Source: Tretioscincus oriximinensis | Lineage: Eukaryota > Chordata > Lepidosauria > Squamata > Gymnophthalmidae | Length of the DNA stretch: 64,000 nucleotides | Assembly (NCBI GenBank): GCA_022410635.1 | Contig: JAJVDF010000251.1 | Span: 84,244-148,243 of the forward strand | Direction: 5' to 3' | Shown: positions 54,455 through 64,000 of the stretch, piece after piece | Numbering within the stretch: position 1 is the first letter of the stretch | Layout: each line of letters begins with the position of its first letter | Program-made: the position numbers and the translations under genes | Notes under the pieces: generated by a model | Database searches by the model: none | Seen by the model: only the letters and a program-made list of their open reading frames with translations | Told to the model about the DNA's origin: nothing

Positions 54455-56100
54455 TTAATCCATCATCTTCTCTTTCTATGGCATATTCTTAGAATAGCTT
54501 CCTACTTTCACCTCAGGGAAGTGTGTTTATGTAAAGGAAATCCTGTTATATGACACAAAAGAAAGGGTAATTTGTTTGGCCTCGGTAAAGACAGTTTAGT
54601 CAAAAGGCATGTTCACATCTTTAGCACTTATTATCTATTGCCATGTCCACAGAGAGGGTACTGAGGGGGAAAGAGTTAGGGGACAGAATATAATAAAGAA
54701 GGATTGATATAGCAAGCAACTAATTAGCTGTGGAGGGACAGGAAAAGGCCATTTCTACACTTGCTGGGACAGTGTAATAGGACCAGGCCAACCTGAAATG
54801 CTTCAAGAGTGGGATCACCATTTTTGAAAATGTTACTCAAATTCAGACACATTGGAGGCAAGTTAACCTTGGAAAATCAGGGAAGGAGGGGAGTTGCGGT
54901 TAACAATAAAAACACAATTAACATGTTAAAAACAGCCTGAGAGGTTCATAATTGTGCCAGAAGTTTTGGTAACTCTATTCCAGGGGCAGGAGCTGCCTCG
55001 GTGTCCCAGGACAACCCTTTCATACTTTGTCTGTTTTTACACACCAGTCTGAGAAACAGTCCTCTCTATTCAATTTTTAGTTTGCAGTTTGCCAGTTAAT
55101 AACATTCTTTTAAAGTTCATTTTCCCGCTTGTTTTTCCTTACTGGCTTTCTGAGACACAACACTGCTTTGCATACCAACTGAGACTTCAAATAGATACGG
55201 TCTGTTTATATTATTAAAGTGCGTCAGTCACAAACCAACCAACAATTCGCTCTTGGATTCTTTCTATTACTGCAGAATCATCCTAAGGAATATTTTATTA
55301 CAACGGCTCACAAATAAGGTCACTAAAGCTGTTTCCTGTGTCTCTAAAATGTGTTCTCCCATCTATAACAGATGCAACAGAAGAAGAAGAGTGAGGAATT
55401 TGATGATACGTTGCTAGGGGATTTATATACATATCAACAAAGACGATTCTACTAGTATTTAGTGAAAAAGTATGAGGAAGGTATTGAAAACAATGGATTG
55501 TTAGTAGAGCAAATCAGTTTTAGAGGGTTGTCAGTTTGATCTCCATCCTCTGCCAATGAAATCAATCAGGAGATGTTGGGATTCTCCCCCTGGGACACAT
55601 ATTAGATATAAAATATATTATTAATATATCATTCATAGCTGGAACTAGCTACCAAAGAGAGGCCTCTGGGAAATTAATTTTCAAAAAATCCTTGGTCAAC
55701 CTGACCTTTCCCTTACCCCTGCCTACACTCAGGAACTCTCTTAATCCCTTTTCCTCTCCCTGGGGGCACCTGTGAAAGGTAGCTCCTGGTTCTTGCACTG
55801 TCTAAACAATAGACACATTCCCATTGTCAACTGGGAAGTCAACTGTTTGCCTCTGGCCAAGGCAGGCTTGACTCCCTATGGGAAAATCTCTTGGGCAAAC
55901 TAGCCTAAAGCTTCCCTATTGTACTAAAGGAAGCCACTCTTTTGCCTTCTTCCCCTTTTCTGTATACACTAGGTCTCATTGTTTGATGCCAATCAAGGGT
56001 CATCAAGGTCTGGACCCTTGGCATGAATCATCTTCCTGTCAGGTTTGATTGACAGGGGACCTCAATGATAGCTGAATTTCCAGTAATTAGGCACACCACA
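54455..56100. other. intergenic, nothing recognised
   Basis: No supported gene or element. Confidence 0.5.
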
Positions 56101-56457
56101 CTCACACATATCTCTTCTCCTATTGGTTACTGTACTCAGGCTGCACCCACTGGGGAGGGGGCATAACGTGTCATGTACTACGTAATTTGCCCACGTTGGG
56201 CACCCTCCGCCCTTTTCATTCCGTCATGATATTGATACACGCCTTCTGATTCTGTTGTCAATAAAAGTGGAGACCCTTCTCCCTTCTGGAGGCTTCCATA
56301 CACTCGTGGACCTCCTATGTCTCCAGTTACCCTGAAGTGTCGTCTGTGTGCCGGTTATTGTCGTGGCAAGTGATACGGACCCCAGGGCAAGCCTCCTCGC
56401 TTCACCAATCCGGTCGCATTTAATGAGTAAGCCGAATCTCATTAAGGAGACAGTCAT
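56100..56457 (+). mobile_element. possible solo LTR of an endogenous retrovirus, boundaries uncertain
   Basis: CTCCTATTGGTTACTG (CCAAT-like in inverse), a GC-richer leader, TGTCAATAAAAGTGG (AATAAA at about 56261) and then a U5-like stretch. No flanking duplication or coding region was found, so it may be something else. Confidence 0.3.
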
Positions 56458-56637
56458 AATTTAGTAATATCCAACAACAAATATATTGCCAACGGGAGGA
56501 CTACTGAATTCTTTAAAGATAATTCTTTATTGTCAGCTTATTTTAAGCAGTAGGCCAGCTGCCTTTCAGTCATCCCAGACGACACATTACTAGCCAGACA
56601 CTTTATATGATTCAGAGTAAACCTTTACCTTAGTTCC

Positions 56638-56702
56638 TAAGTGCTACAAGCCCCCCTTGCTGGACCTTCTGAACTAAGACTAACACAGCTATTTCTCTGA
56701 AA
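56638..56702 (+). repeat. Penelope terminal fragment
   Basis: AAGTGCTACAAGCCCCCCTT, GAACTAAGACTAACACAGCT and ATTTCTCTGAAAT: sense copy of the terminal block, without the ribozyme core. Confidence 0.6.
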
Positions 56703-58004
56703 TCATATAGATTAAAGATGAAGAAGTGTACATAAATGTTAAATCTTTTTAGATACACAGCTAAAAGTGAAGCAGTTAGATTAACACCTACATATGAAAT
56801 GTTTAGTGTTACTTAGAGCCTCGTTTTGCCCACGTTTGACAAAAGCCAGAGCAGCCTGACTTGGCAGTTCTTCAAGGATAATCTTGTTTTGCTAATAAAG
56901 CATTTTTCTTATTTGCTTTGGGATGTGCACAGAGGTGGGGAGAAGGGGGGCAATTGCAAATTGGGAGTTTGTAGCAATAACCCAGTTTTATGTACCTTGT
57001 ATCTGGCCTCAGGGGAAAAAACAGGGTCAACTTTCTTTTATGTCTAGCTAAAATCAGCTGCTCTTTGAACAGAATCATACTTTTTACTGTCTCTTCCGTC
57101 ATCATTGTCTCCTCCTTCCCTCCATGGCACAGATTCAGAACTCAAGTGAGCTTCAAAGTTCCAAGTCTGCAGTGGCTAGGAATGAATTGGGGGAATTGAA
57201 TTTTGGTGGTGTGGTATGAATGGATATTCTTCTAAAACAATAAACTGTAATTGTTTATGCAGAGGATACTACTTTAGCCTTCTCTTTCTTAAACTGTTTT
57301 GCGCAGTTTTGTTTATTTTGTTCTATTGCTTTACAGTTTTGATATGAAAAATGCAATATGCACAAAGGGCCACATCTGACTAATATAAGCTTATTAATTC
57401 AAGGTAGTGTATATTTTAATGGATATAAAATAGAAGAATTTTGGGCAGGTGCAAATTATAATGCCTGCAGCATCAGGGAGCAAAATCAGTTTTTCATACC
57501 TGTTAAAGGTGCAAAGTTTTATTTTGTTTTTTTTATGTGGTAACCCTAACTCAGGACAACTGGATGTTATGAGAGCGCATGGCTTTCTTTCAAAAGGTCC
57601 CCTAATTGAGAAATAAAATGAAAGAAAACTGTTTATTTTATTTTTTCTACTAGCCTTTTGGTTGACAGGTTTTGTTTAGAGGCCTTTGATAATTGTTTTT
57701 CAAGGTCAAATGTTTTTCAAGGCCAAAATGTCGGCTAGCCTGGTTTATTTTGTATAACAACATCACAACTGATATTCATGCCCATTTGTATGTATTTGCT
57801 TTACTGAAAGTTTTGTAATTTACATAGATATTCTTGTTTCGTATTTGTAAAAATATATAATTTGGTTTATTTAGTTTATTGAAATTTTGGTATTTACAAA
57901 TATTTTTGTGTTTGTTAAATACACATTCCTGGAGTGTTACATATGTAATTTTTTACATATTATTTACGTATTATTTATATATTGTTCCTTCTTGAACAAG
58001 CAGC

Positions 58005-58008
<4 letters not shown>
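56703..58008. other. intergenic, nothing supported
   Basis: Only a short piece at 57450-57555 that resembles sequence near 1400 and 32230-32305 (TAATGCCTGCAG, CATACC, TTAAAGGTGCAAAG), possibly an old shared repeat. Confidence 0.4.

Positions 58009-58043
<35 letters not shown>
58009..58043. repeat. (CAT)n microsatellite
   Basis: About 11-12 ATC/CAT units, directly before a Penelope-derived insertion. Confidence 0.9.
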
Positions 58044-58044
<1 letters not shown>

Positions 58045-58088
58045 AATTTCTTTACCTGTTACCCACTCACATGGCCTAACTAAAGAAT

Positions 58089-58179
58089 TTCAGAGAAGTA
58101 GCCGTGTGTAGTCTATGAAAGCTTAGTCCATCCACTTTTCTCCTGTTAGTCTCTAAGTGCTACTAGCTCCTTTGCTGGA
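58089..58179 (+). mobile_element. Penelope-derived solo unit, core deleted
   Basis: Flanked by CTAACTAAAGAAT at 58076-58088 and 58180-58192 (13 bp, exact). An antisense terminal piece (TTCAGAGAAGTAGCCGTG) is fused to the sense ATGAAAGCTTA end of the ribozyme and GTTAGTCTCTAAGTGCTAC. Confidence 0.75.
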
Positions 58180-58889
58180 CTAACTAAAGAATGTTTTTAT
58201 TTTTCTTCATGTGTGAGGCAATTTGCAACAGAAGCTTGTACATTGCAACAATGGGCTTAAGCAAGCACTTTCTCTCAGTGGTTTATGGGATACCAAAGAT
58301 GACAAAGCAGAATTCATCCCCCGCAAGACAAAAACAGCAAAACTGTTGGCAGAGGAAGAAAACCTATTATTTATTTAAAACATTTTTTATATAGCTTCTT
58401 CCTTAAAAAAGAACTCAAAGCAGTTTAGAAACAATTAGTTGAAAAAATATGGTCCTATGGGCATCTAGGGAGCCAGTGATCTTTTGATGATCACAGTCGA
58501 ACTGCTTTTTGCCCATTCCAGATTTCTAGAAGAATCTCTTGGGCCATAGATGCACCCACATTTTAATCCAGTTTCAATCACTTTCATAACAGAACATCAG
58601 GAAAGTGTTTAAACTAAGGTGAGTTTTTTGAATGCCAAAAGAAATCAGCTTGCCACTTACTGATGTGTCCTCTCACCCTGAAAATGAACTGAAGCTGGAT
58701 TAAGTCATAGGCCCTGCCGTAGTCTATACTGGCATGTGGATAGCCATAGATGTTCTCTGAGGCTAATCTACATTTGACTCTAGGCCGCTGTTTGAATAAA
58801 ATCCATGGTAACCAGGAGGTGGAATCTGATTGACTAGCTTCTGTAGGAACTTCCAAGTTCTCCCGAGCAATTTTGATTGTATTTTAAGA

Positions 58890-59424
58890 TTTCAGAGAAA
58901 TAGCCGTGTTAGTCTAGTTCAAAAAGTCCAGCACGGGGGCTTGTAACACTTAGGCCACATCCACACGAAATTTGTTTGTTGCACGCTGGTGTCACCTCAT
59001 GCGAAGTGCACTCGCGCCACAACAGCATCTGAGCACGCTGGTGTCATGATGATGTGAATCCCGCGCACCAGCTGTCATTGGCTGCTGGAGCATCATCTTG
59101 CATGACTTCACGTAAAGATTTCGTTCCAGCAGTGAGGAGGCCCTCTCACTGGCATCTGCATGGGTGAATGGTAGTGGCTGGGGGAGACTTTCGTCTCTCA
59201 ATTGTAATTTCCCCATTCTCAAAAGTAGTGGAGCAAAGAGTCATTTCTGTGCAATTAGTGCGGATGGCCTTCGATCTGGTGTGGTGGAGCTGCTTCTAGC
59301 GCGCTTCTGTCCAATTTCAAAGCTGCCATGTAAATGCAGCCAGACAAACAAACAAGATAAAGGTAGGAAGCATGAGCTTTCATCAACACAGTTTTAGAGC
59401 TACAAGCCCCTTTGCTGGACTTTC
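58890..59424. mobile_element. composite Penelope-derived insertion
   Basis: Flanked by TGTATTTTA on both sides (58879-58887, 59425-59433 approximately). The left end is the antisense terminal block (TTTCAGAGAAATAGCCGTGT) and the right end the sense block (GCTACAAGCCCCTTTGCTGG). The middle (about 58953-59365) is bounded by GGCCACATCCACACG and a rough inverse, perhaps a nested DNA transposon. Confidence 0.5.
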
Positions 59425-59812
59425 TGTATTTTATGAATAATCTTTGCTCACTATCAACCCAATTGTCCTCTGGTTGGTTTCCTCAAACCACAGTTAAAGC
59501 TGTAATTAGATAGGGCCAGAAAGGTGTTTTCTTTTTAAGCTAAAAACCTAACCAAAGATCCCTTTGTAATCGTGTACATATCTTCCTTGCTTTTGGTTTC
59601 TACCACCATTCTAGACAGGTGAGTGCCTGCATGGGGATATATAAGGCAGTGATCAAAGCAACTGATGTTTCACTGCATGGCTTTGGACACGCATATTCTG
59701 CACAGAGCACCTGACTCTTCTATCTGAGAGATGCTAGTTGTCTGAGCCTGTCTGCTGTTAAAGAGTCATGCACTAGCTGTCCATGTGGTATCAAGGAGCT
59801 TTCAAGTGTTAG

Positions 59813-60122
59813 TGTCAAGGTGGCTTGCCATATATATATGTATATAATAGTGTTTATAAGTTATTGTAAAATAACCGTTGTAATGTTAATGGTTTGGCTG
59901 ATTAGGTTTTGGAGGGAAACCTCAAGTTTAAAAAAGTTACCAATGACTGTGCTTTATTTTGAGCGGGAAGTTGGGCCTGCAGTGATTGGCCAGGATACGG
60001 TATAAATAAAGCTACTGTCCCAGGAGGCAATCACTGCACATCTGACTAAGAGCTACTGCAGAGCTGAATAAACCTCTTCATAGCTGAAACCACTGTTGTC
60101 CTTTAGGTATCAGGGGCTCACA
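59813..60122 (+). mobile_element. solo LTR-like element
   Basis: TGTCAAGG to GGCTCACA has TG..CA ends, flanked by GTTAG and ATTAG (4 of 5 match). Inside are GTGATTGGCC (CAAT-like), GGTATAAATAAAG (TATA-like) about 35 bp downstream and CTGAATAAACC (polyadenylation). About 310 bp, non-coding; no internal retroviral genes nearby. Confidence 0.6.
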
Positions 60123-60374
60123 ATTAGCATTTTGGCCAAGCCTATTTTTTCTGTATTTGTAGTAATTTTGTTCTGAGACTTTTAGGCACAGGTGGGACAA
60201 ATGAATAATTGTAATGTCTTAAATGACTTGGACTTCTATATATAATAATAATTTTATATAAATCACAAGATGAAGGATTCCTTGTAATCCTGCCAAGTAC
60301 CAATGTTATAAACCTTTTCATATTTGCCTACAACATATCTCTTCAAGGGCACGTATACAGGTGGGCCATATTTT

Positions 60375-60475
60375 AATTATGTTTTATGTTTTTGTCTGTC
60401 TTTTTTATTATTGTGACCTGACCTTTGTGTGAAGTGTGGGATATAAGTATTAATACAAACAAACAAACAAATATA
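60375..60475 (+). repeat. LINE 3'-end tail
   Basis: TTATTGTGACCTGACCTTTG, TGTGGGATATAAGTATTAAT and ACAAACAAACAAACAAA. Confidence 0.4.
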
Positions 60476-62784
60476 AATCTAATTATTGAAAGATCCAGTT
60501 ACTGGAGCAGTTCAATAATTGTATCTGGCCCCTTCATCTTGGCACTTCCCATCAATATTCTGTGCTCTGGGTTGGTGCAATGACAGCTCACAGTATATGA
60601 ACACTTGGGAAAGCAATAAAATTATTGTAAGCAAAATAGCATCTTTATGTGTTCAGGAAAAGGATGCACGTCTTGGAATTACAGTATTTCTGTTTTTGGC
60701 ACACATCATGAACCATCTGCAGCAGAGCAGCAGCAAAACGTGGATTATTCACGTGGTTTATCTTTAGCATTGTAAAATACAGCAGATAGTGAAAGACAAT
60801 AGTAAATACAGATTCCATATATATCTCAGTCCTAAAATAAACTATTACAAGATTTAAATCGTTCAAGAGAACATCAGGATTTAAACCTAAATGTTAAAAG
60901 GCTTTGGATAGATATGATTTGAAGTAACAATAGCACAGTACTGGAATTAGGGGGTTGCATCCATTTTCTCAGAGCCGTTGAAGCATCACGATGCTTTGTT
61001 CACCTCATGTGTTGCCCATAGCACTGTGGCAGCTCTTTAACAGCACATTATAACACTGTTTCTTCATAGTTCTTTAAAAAAAACTCTCAATGTATCAATG
61101 TGTTGTCCCCACTTGGACATTTGGCTGCACAGGAATTCTTGCAATACTTTCATTGAGAATAGTTGATGCAGGAAAAAGATTTCCATAGATTGCTCACTCA
61201 GAAGCTGGATCATTAAAAGAAAAACCCAGGAGATATTTTGAAGGAAATTCAGCAGATTTTGGCTGCTTCCCCACTACAAGTTTTAAATTGCTTTTTTTTT
61301 AAAGCAAGGCAACACATTCATAAGTATGTCCCCAATTACCTTCATTCTTCCACTCAGTTCCCTCTCTGTCCTTGACAAATCCTGGTAATTGTCATGACAC
61401 CACAAGCCTCAGAAATCATTGCTATGCTTGCCTTAACTACAATCCCCAGCATTCTCTGGGAACCTGCATGCAATTCCCATGCATTCTCTGCTAGCAGAAA
61501 GCCAATCAGCTTTTTACAATTTGCATATTCAAGCTCTAGAGGGAGATTTCTTTCAGATTTTACAAAATGGAGGCTGCTAAATTGGATAATATGTGGTGGC
61601 CATTTACAGTAAAGACCTTTAGAGCATGTGGAATGCTGGACATGTGTGGTTCTGTGGGGCAGACAGAAGGTAAAATCACCTCCAAGTTCCAACAGAGATC
61701 TTCCTTGGGAAAGCAGTTGGAATAAGACAGAAGATCCCCAGAGCTTCAGAAGAGAAAGCTTCATGGAAAAATTTCCTGAGCAGCTTTGTTGATCTAGTTT
61801 GTCTGCCATGTTTCAATCCATCCAGAAAGGAGGGAGCATTATTCTGTGATTTACTTTCCTTGCTGAGTGCCAGCTCTAAACTCATTTCAGGATCCATTAG
61901 CACAAAGTGTGTTTGCTTCTGTGAAAGGGCACTTAAGTGTGGATATTGCATCAACATATGATTTGGTGGGGGATCCCATTCTCATCATCAATCTGACACA
62001 GAAAAGAGGAAGGAAGTATAGTAGAGGCCAGACACCTTTTTTGTTCACGAACTCTTTGCCAAGAGCAATTTCTACTGACTGTTGCAGCAATACATCTTTT
62101 AATATACAGTGTTTTTCTGTGACTCTGAAGTCCTTTGTGTTGATTTCTTAATTACTGTTAGGTTCTGTGCAGTTGAGACAGTTTTTTACTATGTAAGATA
62201 GCAGAAAACAAGCTCGAAGAATTAAAATGTGACCGGGAAACACTGCAACACGAGATTGAAATTTCAGCATGCTGCTCAATCATAATAAATGTGCTTCTAC
62301 AAGTTACAAGAGGACATTGATGCTTAAAGTGGAAGCAAACCATAGAATGTTTCAGATTACAATCTCCAAATAGCTGCTTTCTTAGTTGGCCAATACAAAT
62401 GTCTCCTTTTATCCATTATTATTTGACAAGAGGAATTTTTGAACAGTCCCCTTATCCGCACGAAATAGTATGGTTTTCTCCCACAAAGTTTCAATTTTGC
62501 TCCCATATTTTGCCAAATGAAGATGGCTAAGGATCCAAAACATCTCAGACATGACATAATCTGAGTTCAATTCAGTCTCGTTCCAGGAAGAAAGTCCAGT
62601 GAAAACAAAAAGGGGTTCCCAATGTTGGGACAGCGCACTGAGAAACTGATCTCTAGTCAGATTAAGTCCAATATCAGATCAGAGCCTTGGCGCCTACTGC
62701 TTTTCTGTTATTGTTAGCTGCTCCTCAACACTATTGGAATTCATTATTGGAAAAGGAGCTGATTCTTATCATTTCAAGACACAG
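60476..62784. other. intergenic, nothing recognised
   Basis: Several 90-150-codon frames without recognisable domains; none is called. Confidence 0.5.
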
Positions 62785-62796
62785 ATTCTGACACAT

Positions 62797-62899
62797 ATGT
62801 CTGGCAAGGGAGGTTGTAGCACTTTGGAGACTAACAAGAGAAAGATAGGTGGCATGACCTTTTGTAAGCTTCTTCAGATGCAGATGGCTGTTTCTTTGA
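62797..62899 (-). mobile_element. Penelope-derived solo unit, ribozyme core deleted
   Basis: Flanked by ATTCTGACACAT at 62785-62796 and 62900-62911 (12 bp, exact). On plus it carries GTAGCACTTTGGAGACTAAC and AAGCTTCTTCAGATGC. The stem II region between GAAA and CTGAAGA is largely lost. Confidence 0.75.
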
Positions 62900-62911
62900 A
62901 TTCTGACACAT

Positions 62912-63678
62912 GAAAAGATTCAAGAGAAAGCGAAATTCAGTGGTCATGTTCATAATCAGAATACAAACAGATAAACAGTGATAATTTCTGNTGAAATTTG
63001 TGTTCTGTATCCAGATTGCTAGGATAGATCGTTTTACCCATTTGTTCTAGAACAAGGTTTTTCTCTCCGTCCCTGCAATCTTTAGCTATCTTTAGGGCAC
63101 TGCTGAGCTTTCAGAGAAACATAAGATACATTGTGCTTGCGTAGGAGTTCCTTTCCAAAGTTATCAGGTTCTTCTCTGAGTTTCTGTGGGCTACCTTTGT
63201 ACACAGTGTACGGCTTTAAAAGGGGAGAAGCTGAGGTCTATCAATGAAATTGCAAAGCTGTTACCCCCTTCCAACAATCCTGTTCTACCTTTGTGTTCCC
63301 AAGGGTGGCTGCTGTTCCCTGAAAATAAAAATGAGATTATTTACTTATTTTCTATATGCATTATGTATATCTCTCTCCTTGCCATCCTCTTCCCCCAGCG
63401 CCTACTATCATGCATACTATCAGGGGTTTAAAAGAAGGGAAACCCTCATTGGCTGCATGGCCTAAGCAGCTGGTGAAGACTTGGGATCCTTCTGCCGCAT
63501 CTCTGCCAGGTCCTGCTTCTTCAGACAGGCGCTGCAAGGAGAGAGATGCAGCAGGATGATTCTGAGCCCTCACTGACTGCTTGGGCCACATAGCCAGTGA
63601 ATGCTCCTTAAACTTGAGGTGTGGAATTTAAACCATGGCATCAGTTTAGTCCGGTTGCTTGCACCACAGAGGAGAAAA
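62912..63678. other. intergenic, nothing recognised
   Basis: No gene, RNA or element that I can support; one single N at 62992. Confidence 0.5.
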
Positions 63679-63924
63679 GTATGGATAGCTCAGTCGCTTA
63701 GGAATTCATCTCTCACCTGGGAGATGGGGTTTCGAAGCCCTGTGTGGGACGTGGGGAGGGGTGAGCACCTTCCACTAGCCTGTAGCTCTAGCCAACCCAG
63801 CTATTCGAAAGCATGAATTGCAAGAAATTCCAACTGACTGCAAGTAGATACATGGGAACCACCATAGCCTGGTGGGGAAGATAGAATGTGAGTCTTCGGG
63901 CAAAATATATCCTTGTAAGCCGCT
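63679..63924 (+). mobile_element. tRNA-derived SINE, family B, cut by terminal gap
   Basis: The best-preserved head: GGATAGCTCAGTCGCTTAGG (A box) and TGGGGTTTCGAAGCCCTGT (B box), then AGCTCTAGCCAACCCAGC, CCTGGTGGGGAAGATAGAA and CTTGTAAGCCGCT before the N run. Confidence 0.85.
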
Positions 63925-64000
63925 NNNNNNNNNNNNNNNNNNNNNNNNNNNNNNNNNNNNNNNNNNNNNNNNNNNNNNNNNNNNNNNNNNNNNNNNNNNN
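63925..64000. other. N gap to window end
   Basis: At least 76 unresolved bases, beginning about 35 bp before the expected SINE tail. Confidence 0.98.

Overview
The window reads as a lizard (squamate) nuclear scaffold. The grounds are intron-split vertebrate genes with GT-AG junctions, tRNA-derived SINEs whose head matches the Sauria SINE family, CR1-, L1- and L2-type LINE pieces, a Penelope-like retroelement, hAT remnants and scattered single-N calls. A gecko-like lizard is plausible, but the species cannot be fixed from sequence alone.

Positions 1-21,430 hold one protein-coding gene on the + strand. It is a p97/Cdc48-family AAA+ ATPase (VCP, valosin-containing protein), present as 17 intact coding exons (2838-20747) that cover everything after the first ~6 residues. 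All motifs are present: N domain, D1 and D2 Walker A/B, sensor-1 residues, arginine fingers and the C-terminal Leu-Tyr-X. Compared by eye with human VCP from memory, it carries roughly 80-90 substitutions over ~765 comparable residues. Canonical vertebrate VCP is almost invariant, so I read this as a second, diverged VCP paralog. A candidate first coding exon lies at 10-29.

Positions 22,100-34,700 carry a prostanoid receptor of EP1 type (PTGER1-like) on the - strand, tail-to-tail with the ATPase. Its coding exons are 25416-26243 and 23414-23668, and the intron after TM6 sits where human PTGER1 has one. The first coding exon starts with a splice acceptor and a tiny upstream ORF, so a 5' non-coding exon is expected. 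A CpG-rich block at ~34.0-34.8 kb with a strong minus-strand donor is a candidate. Human VCP (9p13) and PTGER1 (19p13) lie on paralogous chromosome segments, so a VCP-like gene beside an EP1-like gene suggests an ohnolog pair, part of which mammals lost.

Positions 35,000-64,000 contain no gene that I can support. They are a repeat-rich intergenic stretch: a long L1 fragment broken by two SINEs, palindromic TA-flanked elements, two hAT-type non-autonomous elements, an 87-bp inverted repeat pair, one or two solo-LTR-like units, microsatellites and a 5'-truncated Neptune-type Penelope-like element (RT plus GIY-YIG, frameshifted). The 3' region of this Penelope element carries a hammerhead-ribozyme-like core. 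Short copies of the same region recur through the window, several as 90-360 bp insertions flanked by 9-17 bp target-site duplications. One of them sits in sense orientation inside an intron of the ATPase gene. Two N gaps (33250-33738 and 63925-64000) start at or near the tail of the same SINE family, where triplet repeats expand.
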